Source: Paramacrobiotus metropolitanus
Taxonomy: Eukaryota; Tardigrada; Eutardigrada; Parachela; Macrobiotidae
DNA: 64,000 nt
Direction: 5' to 3'
NCBI RefSeq assembly: GCF_019649055.1
Contig: NW_026570330.1
Span: forward strand, 372,001-436,000
Positions within the stretch are counted from its first letter, which is position 1. Each line of letters begins with the position of its first letter. The notes under the pieces were generated by a model. It had not been told where the DNA came from, did no database searches, and worked only from the letters and a program-made list of their open reading frames with translations. Positions 44,857-57,049 of this stretch are shown piece by piece. Position numbers and translations under genes: made by a program.

Positions 44857-46687
44857 ATGGCGTGAGCCATTTCCATCGATCTTTTATTAATGAATTTATA
44901 AATGTCGCTTTCTTAATGTGAGAAATTATATCTGTCGCTTGGAGCGACCTTGTTTTCTCAGGTGGAAATTTGATTGTCAGAAAAAACGTTTAGGTGGCGT
45001 TAGCCGGTTCCGTCAAAATTCTTTTTATCACGATTTCTAGACCCATCGAGATTTGAAATAACACTGAGATCACTAAAAAAAAACCGATCTTAGGAAAAAT
45101 AATTTAACGGTCGCTTTTGCGATCTTTTTGAGAAGATGCCTGAGTGTCGCGATTGCGATCTTTTCTAGAACTATTCGGCAGTAATAAAATTTAAAAAACG
45201 GTTTGTAATCGTCGCCGATCTTTTTAACACAGTTGTCGCATGTTCGCGATCTTTTGGTAATGAAAGGAATAATTATATTGTCGCTTTGAGCGATCTTTTA
45301 TAGAAGATATTAGAACATAAGTTTATGACGTGAGTCGTGAGTCATTTCCATCGAGATGATTAGAATTAATTTACAATTTGACAGATTTTAGTTCGCTCGG
45401 TTGCATTTAAATTTTCTGTCGCATCTTTCGCGATCTATTGGGTGATAGCAGTTTATACAAACCGGTTTCGGTGATAGTTGAAATTCGATGCATTCGTTAT
45501 GATAATTTAAATACAATATTATTGATCGTTTTAAAATGTCGCTTTCATAGCGATCTTTTTGGACAAATTCTCATTAGATGAAGTTAATGGATGAAAATAT
45601 TGTAAATTAAATCGTGCGTTAGAGACCTTGTTAATAAAAATTAGATCACTTTTAAGCAATTTGTTAACAACAAAAAAGATTTATGTCGTTTTTTGCGATC
45701 TTTTTGAATAGAATATTTAAATTCCGGCAATGTTAGGAATCTTGTAATGTGTCGCAATCATGGCGATCGTTTGTTTCTTTTGAAAAAAAATGTCAATCAG
45801 TCGCTGTTAAGACGTTTTTCATTAAAGAAAATTATGTTACTTTATATGCGATTTTTTTTTTGTAATCAAAGAAATCACTTTAGTGTCGCTCCTTTTTTTT
45901 TTTTTTTTTTTTTTTTGTAATCAAAGAAATGACTTTAGTGGCGCGAACTTTTTAAAAAAAAAAAACAGTATGACAATTAATATGGCGTGAGCCATTTGAC
46001 AAAATTTCATCAACATCGTAATGATTTTTATGGCGTGAGCCATTTGACATCAAATGGTGGGTAGAGGCTGATTTTGTTGCGTTTAATCATCTTCTTTGTT
46101 AAATGAAGAAGTTATTAAAGAATGGGAAAGGAATTGCAAAATGAAGAAGTAATTGCAACATAATTAGCGCGTTAATGAATATGCCAAAACAAACAATTTT
46201 ATTATCGCGCTGGTTAGATCTTTTAAATAAGAAAATAATTGTCGCTTTTGCGATCTTTTGACTCGACAAATTACTATCGCTTTTGCGATCTTTTGTAGAA
46301 AAGAAAGTTTATTGCCGCTTTTTATTAGTGATCTGTTTTGCTAAAAAAAAAATTTCAATTCGAAGAAGTTCTTTCATTAATTTTAAAATTAAGAGTTGTC
46401 GCTTGATAACGATCTTTTTTTGGTCATAAAAATTATTGTCACATATGAACGATCTTTTATAGGGAATAAATAAAGCATTTTAAATGTCGTTTTCTTTGCG
46501 ATCTTTTGGTTGCAATCAATTTGGAAATTTTGTATATGATCGATGTTTTGCTTATATGAAAAACAATTTAAATTGTCGCCGAATTTGCGATCTTTTGCTA
46601 GGAATTAAAAATTAAATGTCATAACATTAGCGACCTTTTGTTAATTTAGCAAAGTCGTAACCTTCGTTAAAAAATGGCGTGAGCCAT
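44857..46687. repeat. ATGGCGTGAGCCAT palindromes in element B
   Basis: Four perfect copies (44857, 45982, 46030, 46674), each ATGGC/GCCAT around GTGA. Diverged forms occur at about 44993 and 45331. They sit among the other micro-hairpins; the copies at 44857 and 46674 are followed by a CATCGA motif. Confidence 0.8.
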
Positions 46688-47580
46688 GTACATCGAAATG
46701 CGATTTGTCGGGCAATGTCGCTTTTGCAATCTCTCGCGAAAATAAAAATGTCGCTTAATGCGATATTTCTGATGTTAAAAGATCATTATTGAGCGTTTGA
46801 TAGGGATTTTTCGGTAAAATAAAAATTTTAATTATCGCAAATCAACGATGTTTTTGGTGAGAATAATAAATGTAATAAATTGTCGCTTATTAGCGATCTT
46901 TTCACTAACGATGACAGAATTTAAATTTCAATATCAGTGGTCCTTTAGTAATTTCAGAAGTTATCAATCTTTTTAGCGATAATATTCCAGAAGTGTGGCG
47001 AGTTTGATATAATAATAAAATTTTTGTGACCTTTAAGTCGTCTTCGTATCATTAAAAATTTAGTCACGTGCCTTTGCGATCTTTTGGTTACTAATTAAAC
47101 AAATTCTAGTTGTCGTTCTTTTGCAATGTTTTTTGAATAGGAAGAATAAACGATGTCGCATCCAGTGGCGGTCTTTTTCGGAAATAATTAAAGGAAATTT
47201 ACGGTGCTTTTCATTAGCGATTTTTTGCTAATGAAATTTAAACTCTGCCTTTGGTGTGGAGATCTTTTATGATCAGGGATAAAACAGTAACATGCCACTT
47301 TTCGCGATCTTTTGAAGTAATAAAGAAACTGGTAATTTAATAAAGAAACTGTTAATTTTTTGTTGAAAATAATGTAAATGTCGCTATCAGCGATCTTTCC
47401 ATTTGTTGTTAGTGTAAAATTCTGGCGCGTTAGCGGTTTGTGATGTTGAAAGCACATTCTTAAAAGTAACGTTCTTACCAATCTTTTAATTCGAAAAAAT
47501 AAAAGAGTAAAATATGGCAGTTTTCGCCATCGTTTCATTATCATTAAGTGAGATTGTCGCGTTTTCAAACGACCTTTTAT
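44903..47580 (-). repeat. GATCGC-n-GCGAC micro-hairpin array of element B
   Basis: About thirty units. On the minus (sense) strand they read AAAAGATCGCAAAAGCGACA and variants, the same sequence and orientation as in element A. Clear examples are at 45110, 45279, 45537, 46239, 46272, 46396, 46484, 46576, 46878 and 47377. The spacers are AT-rich and 20-100 bases long. It ends about 60 bases before ORF 1 on the sense strand. Confidence 0.88.
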
Positions 47581-50500
47581 TAAAGTCGTTTTAAGTGATT
47601 TTCGAATAAATTTCAATTGTAAAGACGGCTCCTACAATCTTTTAGATAATATGCGATTTAAAATTCCAAAAATGCATGAGCAATGTTCGTTTAATTTAGT
47701 AAAATTGTATTGTGGAGAAGCTTTCTCTTTTTTGGTATTTCAAAAGAAATTTTTTTAAAAAATTGATTTTTCTTGCGATCTTGTCTTAGAAAGGAAAAGA
47801 ACGCAAAGTGTCATTTTATGCGATCGTTAATAAATAAAAAAGAATACCAACGACTCATGGTGCGCCACGATTTGAATTTTAATACACAAATTTTAGATAT
47901 TCCATTTAAAGCAGTTTGTTTGAGTGGAAAACAGTAAATTAAAGTTTCATTTAATAAGTTTCATCTTTCGTGATGAAAAAAGAATATTCAGGAATTTTGT
48001 CGTTAAGCAGAACTTTTAGATATTTTAGATTATAATTTCAGTGCCGCGATTTATATTTGTGTTAGTATTTGTGCACGAGATTGTATTTCTTTTAAAATTA
48101 ATTAGACGATTAAATGTTCTTGTGATTTTTACGCAGCAATTTTCTACATGTTTTTCGAATTGGTAAAATTTATTTTATGATATTGAAGAATTTGTCATGT
48201 TGATTTACTTCTCTTGACCAATGTGAAAATATTAGTTATCAGTCGCTTTCCGGTGTTGAATAATTAGCGCAGTTTTTTTGAGATAGATTTTCAGTTTGTA
48301 GCATTTTGCTTTTTAATTTATTGGTAGATTTGATGGAAAATTTTTATTATGTTGAAATTATGTTCGCGCATGTATACTTTCTTTTAGAACTAGGGTTTAT
48401 TAAGGAGGCTCTATATTACCTCATGTGCCAGTTAAATGTTAATCAATAATCAATGTTATTGGCTGGTGCTAATCAACTTTAATAGCATGGAGGAAGTGTT
48501 TCTTTTATAAATGCGGCTTAGTTCTGTTGCATAGTTCGTACTCGTACCATGACACTTATTAAAGTTACATATACAATGAAATTTAAATAAATTTAAATTT
48601 TTGTCTGCAACTTCTCAAGAACCTCAGGATTTATACAGCAGTTATTTTCGTGTTAAATAATTGGTTTGCTTGCATTATTATTATTAATTCAAAGAGGGAG
48701 AACATTCGGATCCGTTTAAACAATTCTATGTTATCTGTAAAGAATAACAATAGAATAAAATCATTTTAAAAATAATGAAATGTCGAAAATTTCAAATTTC
48801 AATTTTAAAATCCATATGGCCATGATTCAGATTTGTTCCTTTCTGTGTAAATATTTTTCAGTAATATTAAAACCTGTGATAAACCTGGTAGTGTCCCACC
48901 ACCTCCAGGCAGTCACAGTGGGACGGTCTCAATCTTACCATTTTTTAAATTTAAAGGATTTAACAAATTCAGGAAAATCGCATTAAAGCTTCTTCAAAAA
49001 CAGTGCACTTCAAAATTTCAAATTACTCCTTAATTCGCGCAATTCTTTAAGTATATAATTAAACATGTTCTGTGTAATTCGTGTTCCTTCTTTATTGTTA
49101 GTATTCAGTTGCAATTTTGGTGCCAATTTGCAGAAAATAATTTAATTGTTTCTAATTAAATTTTCATCGTTGAAATAAAAAAAATTTTTTTTTTTTTTTA
49201 TAATTTTCGTACTTTCTGTTGTAGTGCTTTGGCGGATAATATGAAACACTTTAGGTACAGTAATTACACAATTGTTGAATTACTACCGTTGTACCGTCAT
49301 TATGATTTTATAATATTGCAGATCGTAAAGAGCAAGCGGTTGGATTAGTACAGTGCTTCAGCGGTACAGATAAAATGTGTATAGTGGCTTGCATTTTTAT
49401 CCGCATGCAAAATTTGTTAGATTGCGTCGCACGATACATCATGGTAGTATTAAAATCGATACTCAGGCCTAATGGAAGTGCCTGAAAATGTACTTTAACC
49501 TAGGCAGTCATACGACTCTGTGAGAGTAGTCCTCAAAACCATTCCTAGTACATCACAACAATTGCAGTAGCTATGCAAAGCACTTTTACTGCAGTGCAAT
49601 TACTGTGACGCACTAAGAATGGTTAAGTCGATCATGGAAATGGGAGTTAATGGGAATTCCGCTGACGTCAATTGACGTCCGCAGGATATTAGGAATAGAG
49701 AGAATTCAGAGAAACATCTAAGGGTTTGACAGTCCTCTGAGAATTAAATTGCGATTGTCAGAGTGAAGACCAATTTTTCGTTGACGTCAGTAATCATGGG
49801 AAATTGACATTACTGGCATTGACACTGACGTCAATGGTTGCCTTGGCAACCAATGTACGTCAAGACGGATATTATAAGCCATCCTTGAAAAGCCATTTTA
49901 TATATAATATTTTTCAGTAAAACATTTATTTACTTTTTCAATAAGTGACCACTGAAATGTGTATGTCACAAATAAAGAAATTTTAATGCTGGTGTCTTTT
50001 ATTCTACCTGAGAGAAAAATGACTACCTATTCAGTGTAACTCGAATGCTGTTATTGTGGCAGTTTTGAGAAAAAAAAAATTTTATTTTATCAGTTACCAG
50101 TTTTATTTTATCATTCATTTTATGAATAGTTAACCACGATTTGACATATTTTTTGAAAAATTTCCTCTGTGACCTTTATCGTGCTTGCTTCGGTATTAAT
50201 CGCGGTACAAAAATATTTTTGATGTCAAAATTTTTAGCTAATTTTTGCGGGCTGATGTTGCACTTGTAAATATTATTACTTTGATAAAATAGTGCCTATT
50301 AGGTTTTTTTAGGAAATTCTGATGATTATAGATGTACCGGATATTTCTTATAATTAGGTTTATTATAAATTTTTCGACATTGTCGGTCATTATAATATAT
50401 GTCGCAGATGAAAACTGATTATTTGGAATTAGATCTGTAGGTTTTTATGAAGGTATACTGTATATCAGTTAGTAACCATTTTTGAAAAATTTTAAATCTA

Positions 50501-51790
50501 TACATTGTACGGTCTGTTTTCGATTATGCATTTTATCGCATAATTATGTTGTTAAGAACCGTTACGATAAATTATTTTAAATGTTGGTTCTCAAGAAGCA
50601 TTTCACAGATTAGTGCCATTTTCAAGTAATTATAATTTGCTTGGCAGATGCCAGAATCTTTTAGATAATTACTTCGCTTCGTATTGAGGATATTACAAAT
50701 CTGTAATTTTTGTACTCATAAGGGTAATTATATGCAGAATATTATTGGATTTCAAGTTTTAATTTTTAAATATAAAATGTACTTGTAAGCACAATTTTGG
50801 TGTTCAGACTATTTTATACTGCTGAGGCAATTCGGAAATTATCAACTTCTTCTGTTTATCATAAACATTTTCAAACGGACTGTTGGTGTCAGCTACACTT
50901 CATTAAGTAATATTATTTCAGGCTTATTAACACAGGGTTATTAAATGATGTTAAGCACATATTTTTAAAGGTTTTATAGTAATTATTCCTATACAAAAAT
51001 TTAACATTTGTACAAGGTGTTGGTCAACCAAAAGGTTGGTGACCTTTTACAATATGAATTTTGTATATGTACTGTACAGATAAATATATAGAAACCAAGG
51101 TGTTTGTTTCGTGTTTGTGCTTCCTTTTCTAATTTTGTATTTTAACATTTTTGTTTTAACGTTTGTAAAACCAAAGTGTTTGTTTCAACTCGATTACCAT
51201 TTTGTATTGTGTGTTGATAATCAACATGTGCATAACCAAGGTGTGAGTTTGGATTTTTTGGACAATCACACGATTTAACATTTAATATATAAGATTGTAA
51301 AACGCAAATGTAAATTTATCTATTTGACACCAACAGCCGTTATTTCGGTTATAATTTTTTATCGGATTTTTTCCAATTTTTTGTCGACTAACGCAGTAAT
51401 AGCATATGTGGTACCTATAACTATATCTTATACTAAAACATGTTTAAAGACCAGAAAGGTCACTCTGTTCCTAATATTATTTTTGCAAAATGTTATGCAA
51501 TTATTTTTGAACTTTTGATATTTTAATATATAATAAGGATGAATACACTTACCCCGGGCCATCCGTCCGGAAGGGGCCAGGTGTATAAAGGTCATTAGAC
51601 TGTAGCTGGTAATACATAAAAGGTCATCTAGGTAACCTGCGACGGATCCAGGTTGGAGATACATTTTAAAGGTCACTTCGAGATCAGTAGAAGAGAATTT
51701 ATAACAGTAGAAAAATTTTAGTAGCAGATCAGATAGGGTGGGCGGGTGGGCACAGTTGCCTACGAAAGGTCACGGGACCTATTACACAAA
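47581..51790 (-). other. AT-rich leader of element B with a CRE/X-box cluster
   Basis: 4.2 kb without a credible ORF. At 49663, 49782 and 49826 there are perfect TGACGTCA sites, and at 49836-49851 the dyad GGTTGCCTTGGCAACC, which fits the X-box bound by RFX factors. The same TGACGTC motif occurs in both LTRs. Confidence 0.6.
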
Positions 51791-51802
51791 ACCACGCTCT
51801 GC

Positions 51803-52014
51803 TATACACGTACTACTGCTCCCTGAACAACACAGCCGGCCGCCCTTATATAGCGGCGAGCCGGCAAATACACATACGGCTGGGAAAGATCCCGCTGACG
51901 TCTATGGACGTCAGTGGGGAAATCGATGATCGTACAATGTGCACGCCGGGATCATGCATCCCCGGCGTGCTATCGATCGGGTGCACATACACGTCTGTAG
52001 GGAAAAACCCTACA
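51803..52014 (-). repeat. 5' LTR of element B
   Basis: 212 bp, near-identical to 43125-43332 except for a 3-base change around GGGTGCACATACACG and one extra A. The primer-site region lies immediately to its left (51788-51802). Confidence 0.85.
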
Positions 52015-52079
52015 CTAGACTGTAAATGCTGTATCGAAATATTCGTTCGGTTTTTTTTCGACATAGCACTAGACGATAA

Positions 52080-53180
52080 AAAAGCTTTAATTAGTCGATA
52101 GTAAATTAGCGGCAACGAGTGACGAGGGCGCAGAGCAAAAGACTATGATCAAGGATTTTTTATTAGCGTATAATAGCTTTCTGTTTCAAAAGGCCAGAAA
52201 TTGCCACAAACAGCTACGGCCTTCTTGCAGTTATCCCGATTTATCAAGCGAAGGCGTATGTATGACTAATCGTCGCGAACGACTAGTGCTTTCACCATTA
52301 TCAAAAAAGTTTTATGCATATAACACAGCGTACGCAGTGGCATTTTTGCGGTAGTTAAAATTACGACAATTAACGAAGCGTGGCAGACATTAGCTTACCT
52401 GTGGAAATTTTAGCTTTCCCCAGTTATCCATTGCGAAACAGGTTAAAATTCGTTATGAAAGGCTTTCGAACGCTCTGATAGAGTGGAACTGCTGTACTAA
52501 CTTGCATCGCTTGCAGATCGCGGGAAAAACTGCCAGCCAATAGGAGGTTTATTTTCATGTGTGCAGACAGTGTGCTAAAGCGATAGGGCGGAAGTGTGGA
52601 GCCGCTTTTCTACACGGAAAAGCTAACCTGCACTATTAGTCTATTACGCAGACAACAGACTGGTATTTGAGTATGATACACCGTTGTAAACGTAAACACG
52701 TCTGAGAAATAGCTGCTATTTTGAAATGCCGATACATTGTCATAGCAACCGCGATACGCCAATGGACATAACCGCTAAACACGTACTGTCTACATATTTA
52801 TTATCAACTTGTACAAGCCATTTACATTCAAACTTTAAATACCCAATAATCAGAACAAGAAACATGTACTGTATCTGTACCTGTACTGCAAAGTGCACTC
52901 ACATCAACAGTAGTCTGAATGATAGTTAAAAGAAAAGCGTTTACAAGACGACAGCATTTTTTGTTTGACTGAAATAAAGCGGCGTGTAATTAATTACTGT
53001 GTATAATTACCGTACTGTTGATTTATTAACGGCGCAGTAAAGCTATTCATTTCTACGCGACATTCAGTAACAAGGATAAAATTCGAAAAACACAGACTGA
53101 CCTTTCCCGTTGAAGACCGTCAATAAGACGACACTGTGATCGTCAAAAACGCGGTCAAAAACGGGACTGGGTTAGTAGAA
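52080..53180 (+). repeat. R repeat, copy R4
   Basis: Opens with GCGCAGAGCAAAAGACTATG, has GCCACAAACAGCTACGGCC and CATAGCAACCGCGATACGCC, and contains the hairpin at 53106-53165. It precedes copy C2. Confidence 0.65.
53106..53165 (+). repeat. Covarying hairpin, copy 5
   Basis: Stems CCCGTT/AACGGG, GACCG/CGGTC and GACGA/TCGTC with internal-loop strands TCAATAA and AAAAACG. The most regular copy. Confidence 0.78.
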
Positions 53181-56100
53181 CATAAAGCAGTTACTCCTGC
53201 AGGCAGGATTATAACGTTGTTTTATCGCTTAGTTAGACAATTAATGTTTTCAGCGTCGAGTATTGCATTGCTAATTTATTAGTGAACGTGATGCAATACG
53301 GAATGATCTGTATCGAACATTCTGCAGCCAATATACAGATTCCCGTACATCAGGGATGAAAACCGGCAACTTGAAAAAACGCAGAGCATCCATTCGCCAG
53401 CACGTTAACGGTGCATTAAATGATAGCGACCCAGTTACAGTACTTAATTGAATTATGAATGCCGACATGGTCATGATACCGTTCCACACTTCTGGAATTT
53501 ATTCCATCCTACGCTGGGCGCAGTGCAGAACAACAGCACTTAATAAATCCAAAATTGCATTGAAAATGCTTACGTAATTTACTTTAGCGGTCGAATAACG
53601 CCTGATAATCGCTTTCCGAGTCTCTGACACCGCAGCAGATATCACAATCCCTGAATTGGTGAACTTTCGCTGCAACGAGGACTGGCGCCAGCGAAAAAAT
53701 GCGGAACACTCGCAAGGAATTATAAAAAAAATTTTACGCTTGCACGCTCGTACAAAGAACGACATTTCCACGATATTCTGCGTTTTTTTGTAAAAACAGC
53801 CCAGCATGTTCCTAACGCGCGCAGACAAAATTATTATGGAGATATATGGGGCGCTGCAGAATTCAAACGAAACCGGCGAGCCTGCCAATATATGGTCAAC
53901 CTTTGATATTATACCGGTACATTCACTGCAGCCGAGGAAAGCGACTCGTGAACGTTCCTATTACCTACGGCGGTTGAGACAAGAGAGGGAGCGGTTAGTA
54001 GCGGTTGTACAGCACCGGTAGTGGCCACTGGCCGGTACAGCGCGAAGGTGTAAAAGGGCATTCATTCGAAAGCCATACGGTTTCCGAACGGTTTCCCGGC
54101 TTATGTTTTCAGAGGGACAGAGGGAGTACGATCGCCAAAATCTGAACACCACAAAGCTTCCCATCGCCCAAGTGGATAACGCATTTGGCATGAATATGAC
54201 GCAGCTATTCATGAGCGTTCACAAGACCGACCAGTGCTTACAGTGCGCTGCGGTCTCAGACTACAGAGCCCTCGTTACGGCGGCCGAAGAGCGCATGATG
54301 GAACTGGACGCCTTGGCGGCGATCGCAGCGAACATCGAAGCCATTATTGTGTTTGTACTTCAATGATTCTGCTCTCCTCTTCGTGTGCACGGCTACGTCT
54401 GCCGACCTACAGAATGCTGTAGATGTACTGGCCAATATTTTTTGCACATAAAAGGCGCGACAAGTGTTCCGCGACCTAAAACTGGCTGCGACTCGTATCC
54501 TTGGGTTAAGAGTAGTGTCGTCTAACGACGACAGCTTGACAAATCTGGATGACGAAGAAGCTGAATGTCAGAAGATGTGGATTACCGGAAAAGGTCGTCC
54601 ATTACGCCGGTCAGGAAGAGCCGCCATTCCTGCCGACGCAAAATGGCTATTACCGAAGAACACGTTTTATTCGATTCCTTTAATGGTGGAGGTCAATTAC
54701 ATTTGGTTAAGCGTTGCGCGTCGGGTAACGGGAAAACGCGTAAAAAATGTGACGTAACAGTGCGTAACCAAGCAAACATTCTGATTCGCAGTCACAAAAT
54801 CTGGGATGGGTTTTCAGCTTACTTGTCCAGTAAGCGTTGCGCTTCGACGTCGAAGCGCATCCATTACCCAAACTACGAGTAACTCGTAACTCTCCTGCAC
54901 AGATCAACAAAATTTGTGTGTGTTTGGACCAAAAGTAAATCCAACCCAGAGTCACAATCCAAAACTCATAATTAACTTTTTTGACGTAATACCACATTTA
55001 CCACATTACAGCATTAAAAATGAGTTTTTCAGTTCCACGTCGGTGTTCAATTTCTTTCTTGGCACGGAAGCGTACTTGGCTCACGATTGTACGATTGTTT
55101 TTCTGTTGAGTCATGGCTAATTTTTTACGCGTCTCTCCATTACCCGACGCGCAACAGTTACCCAAACTTAATTGACCTTCACCAATGCTGAGTTAAGGCA
55201 GTGTTAGGTTAATAATTATTGTTTGCACGTTTCATCATTTCAGTAATTCGATGATCCTGTTTCCACTAATCAGCTCATTCGTTAGTCAGCATCAAATACT
55301 GGAGGGCTGTTCGGCATACCAGGCGTTGTCAATGTGACCAGCCCTTTTCGCGGTAAAAACACGGGAAAATCTGGCATTGAGCCTCTTTGGTCTGGACCTG
55401 TACACGCTGCGTTATGTCCACTAGATTTTGCTGCCCGGATTACGCAGACAGTAAGAAAAGCTACGCGTGCCCCGTGTTTCCCACGACCGTAGACGTCACC
55501 GTATTGAGAGAGACTATTCTGGTTTCCTTCAAGCAACAGCTCCATGTCAACTCCCGAAATGTGGACAAATTGTCCAAGACAATGTCTCCAGCTGTGATCT
55601 GTGGTGTCCGCGTGTCCTTGACAACTGGTGTGTTGCCTCACAGACGGTCCGTGTGATTATGATTTCCCGTTGCGCTGGACGAACTTGTTGACATTGAACT
55701 GTCAAGAGGTGGAAAATAGCTCCGCAAAGCCGCTGGAACTTTTGCCCGAGCTTGGGGAGGACGAAACAGAACTTCTCTTGAAAGAAGATGCTACTTAGTC
55801 AAATATCAGGCAGCGGATCCGCTGGATCAAGCCTAACGGATCCCTAGACCCGGAGGTGTTCAATCGCGCAAGGAATAACGCAACGGAGACGCTTATGCCG
55901 CACGTGGGATAACTGGATGTCCGGACGCAACACTGGACACGTCTGTAGAACAATGCGGACCACTGCCTGATCGTACCAGCTCAATTTTGCGGCTTATTGT
56001 GAAACTATTTAAGCGTAATTATGCAGGTTGTTGTGGCCTGGTTACTTCTCGCATGCGGCGGATCATTGCATTTTCTAAAGCTTAAACCTGCAATCCGATC

Positions 56101-56560
56101 ATCCGAACGGCGAAGACAGCAAGAGTTACCAGGCGCACAAGATCACAACTGGCAGAATGCACTCGGATATCATATGAGTTTTCATGCGAACCTGCTCAGT
56201 CTTCTAATATCTTGAATACTCACACGATACAAACTGGAGGCGGAAGACAGCAAAACTTAGGACGACGTCCTCGCCATACCCGTTGTAGAAAATATCCTGC
56301 TAGCCGAAGTGCGAACGGTTGACCATTTCACTGTCATGCAAAGAGACTGGGTCAGGTTTGGCTGCGAGATGGACACATCAGCATCAGCGCGGCGCATTAC
56401 GTGGCGCCGCGAAACCTTTGTGAAGAGGAAGTGATTCTTTAACCGCTTTTTCTCGTACTGCCACTCCACTCATTCCGGATTTAATTGGGTAATCGTTAAC
56501 AGTAGCAGGTGCTGTTTCACTGACCTATTTTGCTGCGATACGTCCTGGCGATGGCGAGCT
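53181..56560 (+). repeat. C repeat, copy C2, degraded coding
   Basis: The longest C copy. Frames include IIMEIYGALQNSNETGEPAN (53806-54021), then LFMSVHKTDQCLQCAAVSDY and LAAIAANIEAIIVFVLQ (54103-54366), LKLAATRILGLRVVSSNDD (54464-), and near 56020-56215 a stretch equivalent to RMRRIIAFSK and ARVTRRTRS in C3. Frame breaks are frequent. I do not recognise the protein; the parallel decay in C2 and C3 shows it was once a single long coding region. Confidence 0.5.
54713..55154. mobile_element. TIR element inserted in C2
   Basis: Arms 54713-54748 and 55120-55154 are inverted copies with about four mismatches in 35 (TTGCGCGTCGGGTAA ... ACGCGTAAAAAAT). Inside, at 54838-54857, lies the perfect palindrome GCGCTTCGACGTCGAAGCGC. 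No transposase. Confidence 0.75.
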
Positions 56561-57049
56561 ACGGCGTCAAATTACTCATAACTTTTTTAAACATCATCTC
56601 ACCACATTTCAAAGGTCACGAGTGATGCCACGGAAAATTCAGCGGCTACGGAAAAAACCCCATGACGAAATCAAGAAATTCGACTGTTTTTGGGCAAGTC
56701 AAACCTTCCCCAGGAAGAGAAAACCCACTTTATTGTGACATAACCGAGCCAGTATATAATCCGCAATTTCAAATTTTTTGGAATGTTGCGGAGAGCCTAT
56801 TTCGAGGTAAGAATAAATCGCAGGTAAATTAAGCAGAGATCAGTTCTATGCGACTTATTTGTGGTACTATGCTATCTGTACTTCCTGTTTTTGTTGAACA
56901 CACATTGACAAGTCCTTCCTTATAGATTCAAACCATCAACGTACGATCAGCGCATATAAAAGGTCATGCTTAAATAAATGCACCAAGTTCTTCTGCTTCT
57001 TGGACCGGTGATGGACAGTCCATGAAAAGAACGAACCCCAAGATCAAGA
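56561..57049. other. Spacer between C2 and R5, nothing recognised
   Basis: No ORF or structure that I can support. Confidence 0.4.

Larger units (their letters stand above)
43125..52014 (-). mobile_element. Element B: LTR retroelement without gag-pol, minus strand
   Basis: Direct repeats of 208 and 212 bp (43125-43332, 51803-52014) bound 8.5 kb. On the minus strand each starts TGTAGGG. The 5' LTR is the right one: just inside it the minus strand reads TAGCAGAGCGTGGTT, the same primer region as element A. The 3' LTR is preceded by GAAAAGGGCAGTC. Order on the minus strand: AT-rich leader, micro-hairpin array, three overlapping ORFs plus an acidic frame, 3' LTR. No RT, protease or integrase. 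The LTRs differ by a 3-base and a 1-base indel plus nearby changes, so it is older than element A. I could not find a convincing target duplication. Confidence 0.82.

Noticed and set aside
47188-47616. A 142-codon minus-strand frame inside the array of element B.
   Set aside because: It is basic low-complexity sequence produced by AT-rich spacers and hairpin cores, with no domain and no counterpart in element A.
43125-52014. Element B as two unrelated insertions of a 200-bp repeat.
   Set aside because: The primer-site region on the inner side of one copy, the purine stretch on the inner side of the other and the shared modules with element A fit one LTR element, although the target duplication was not found.
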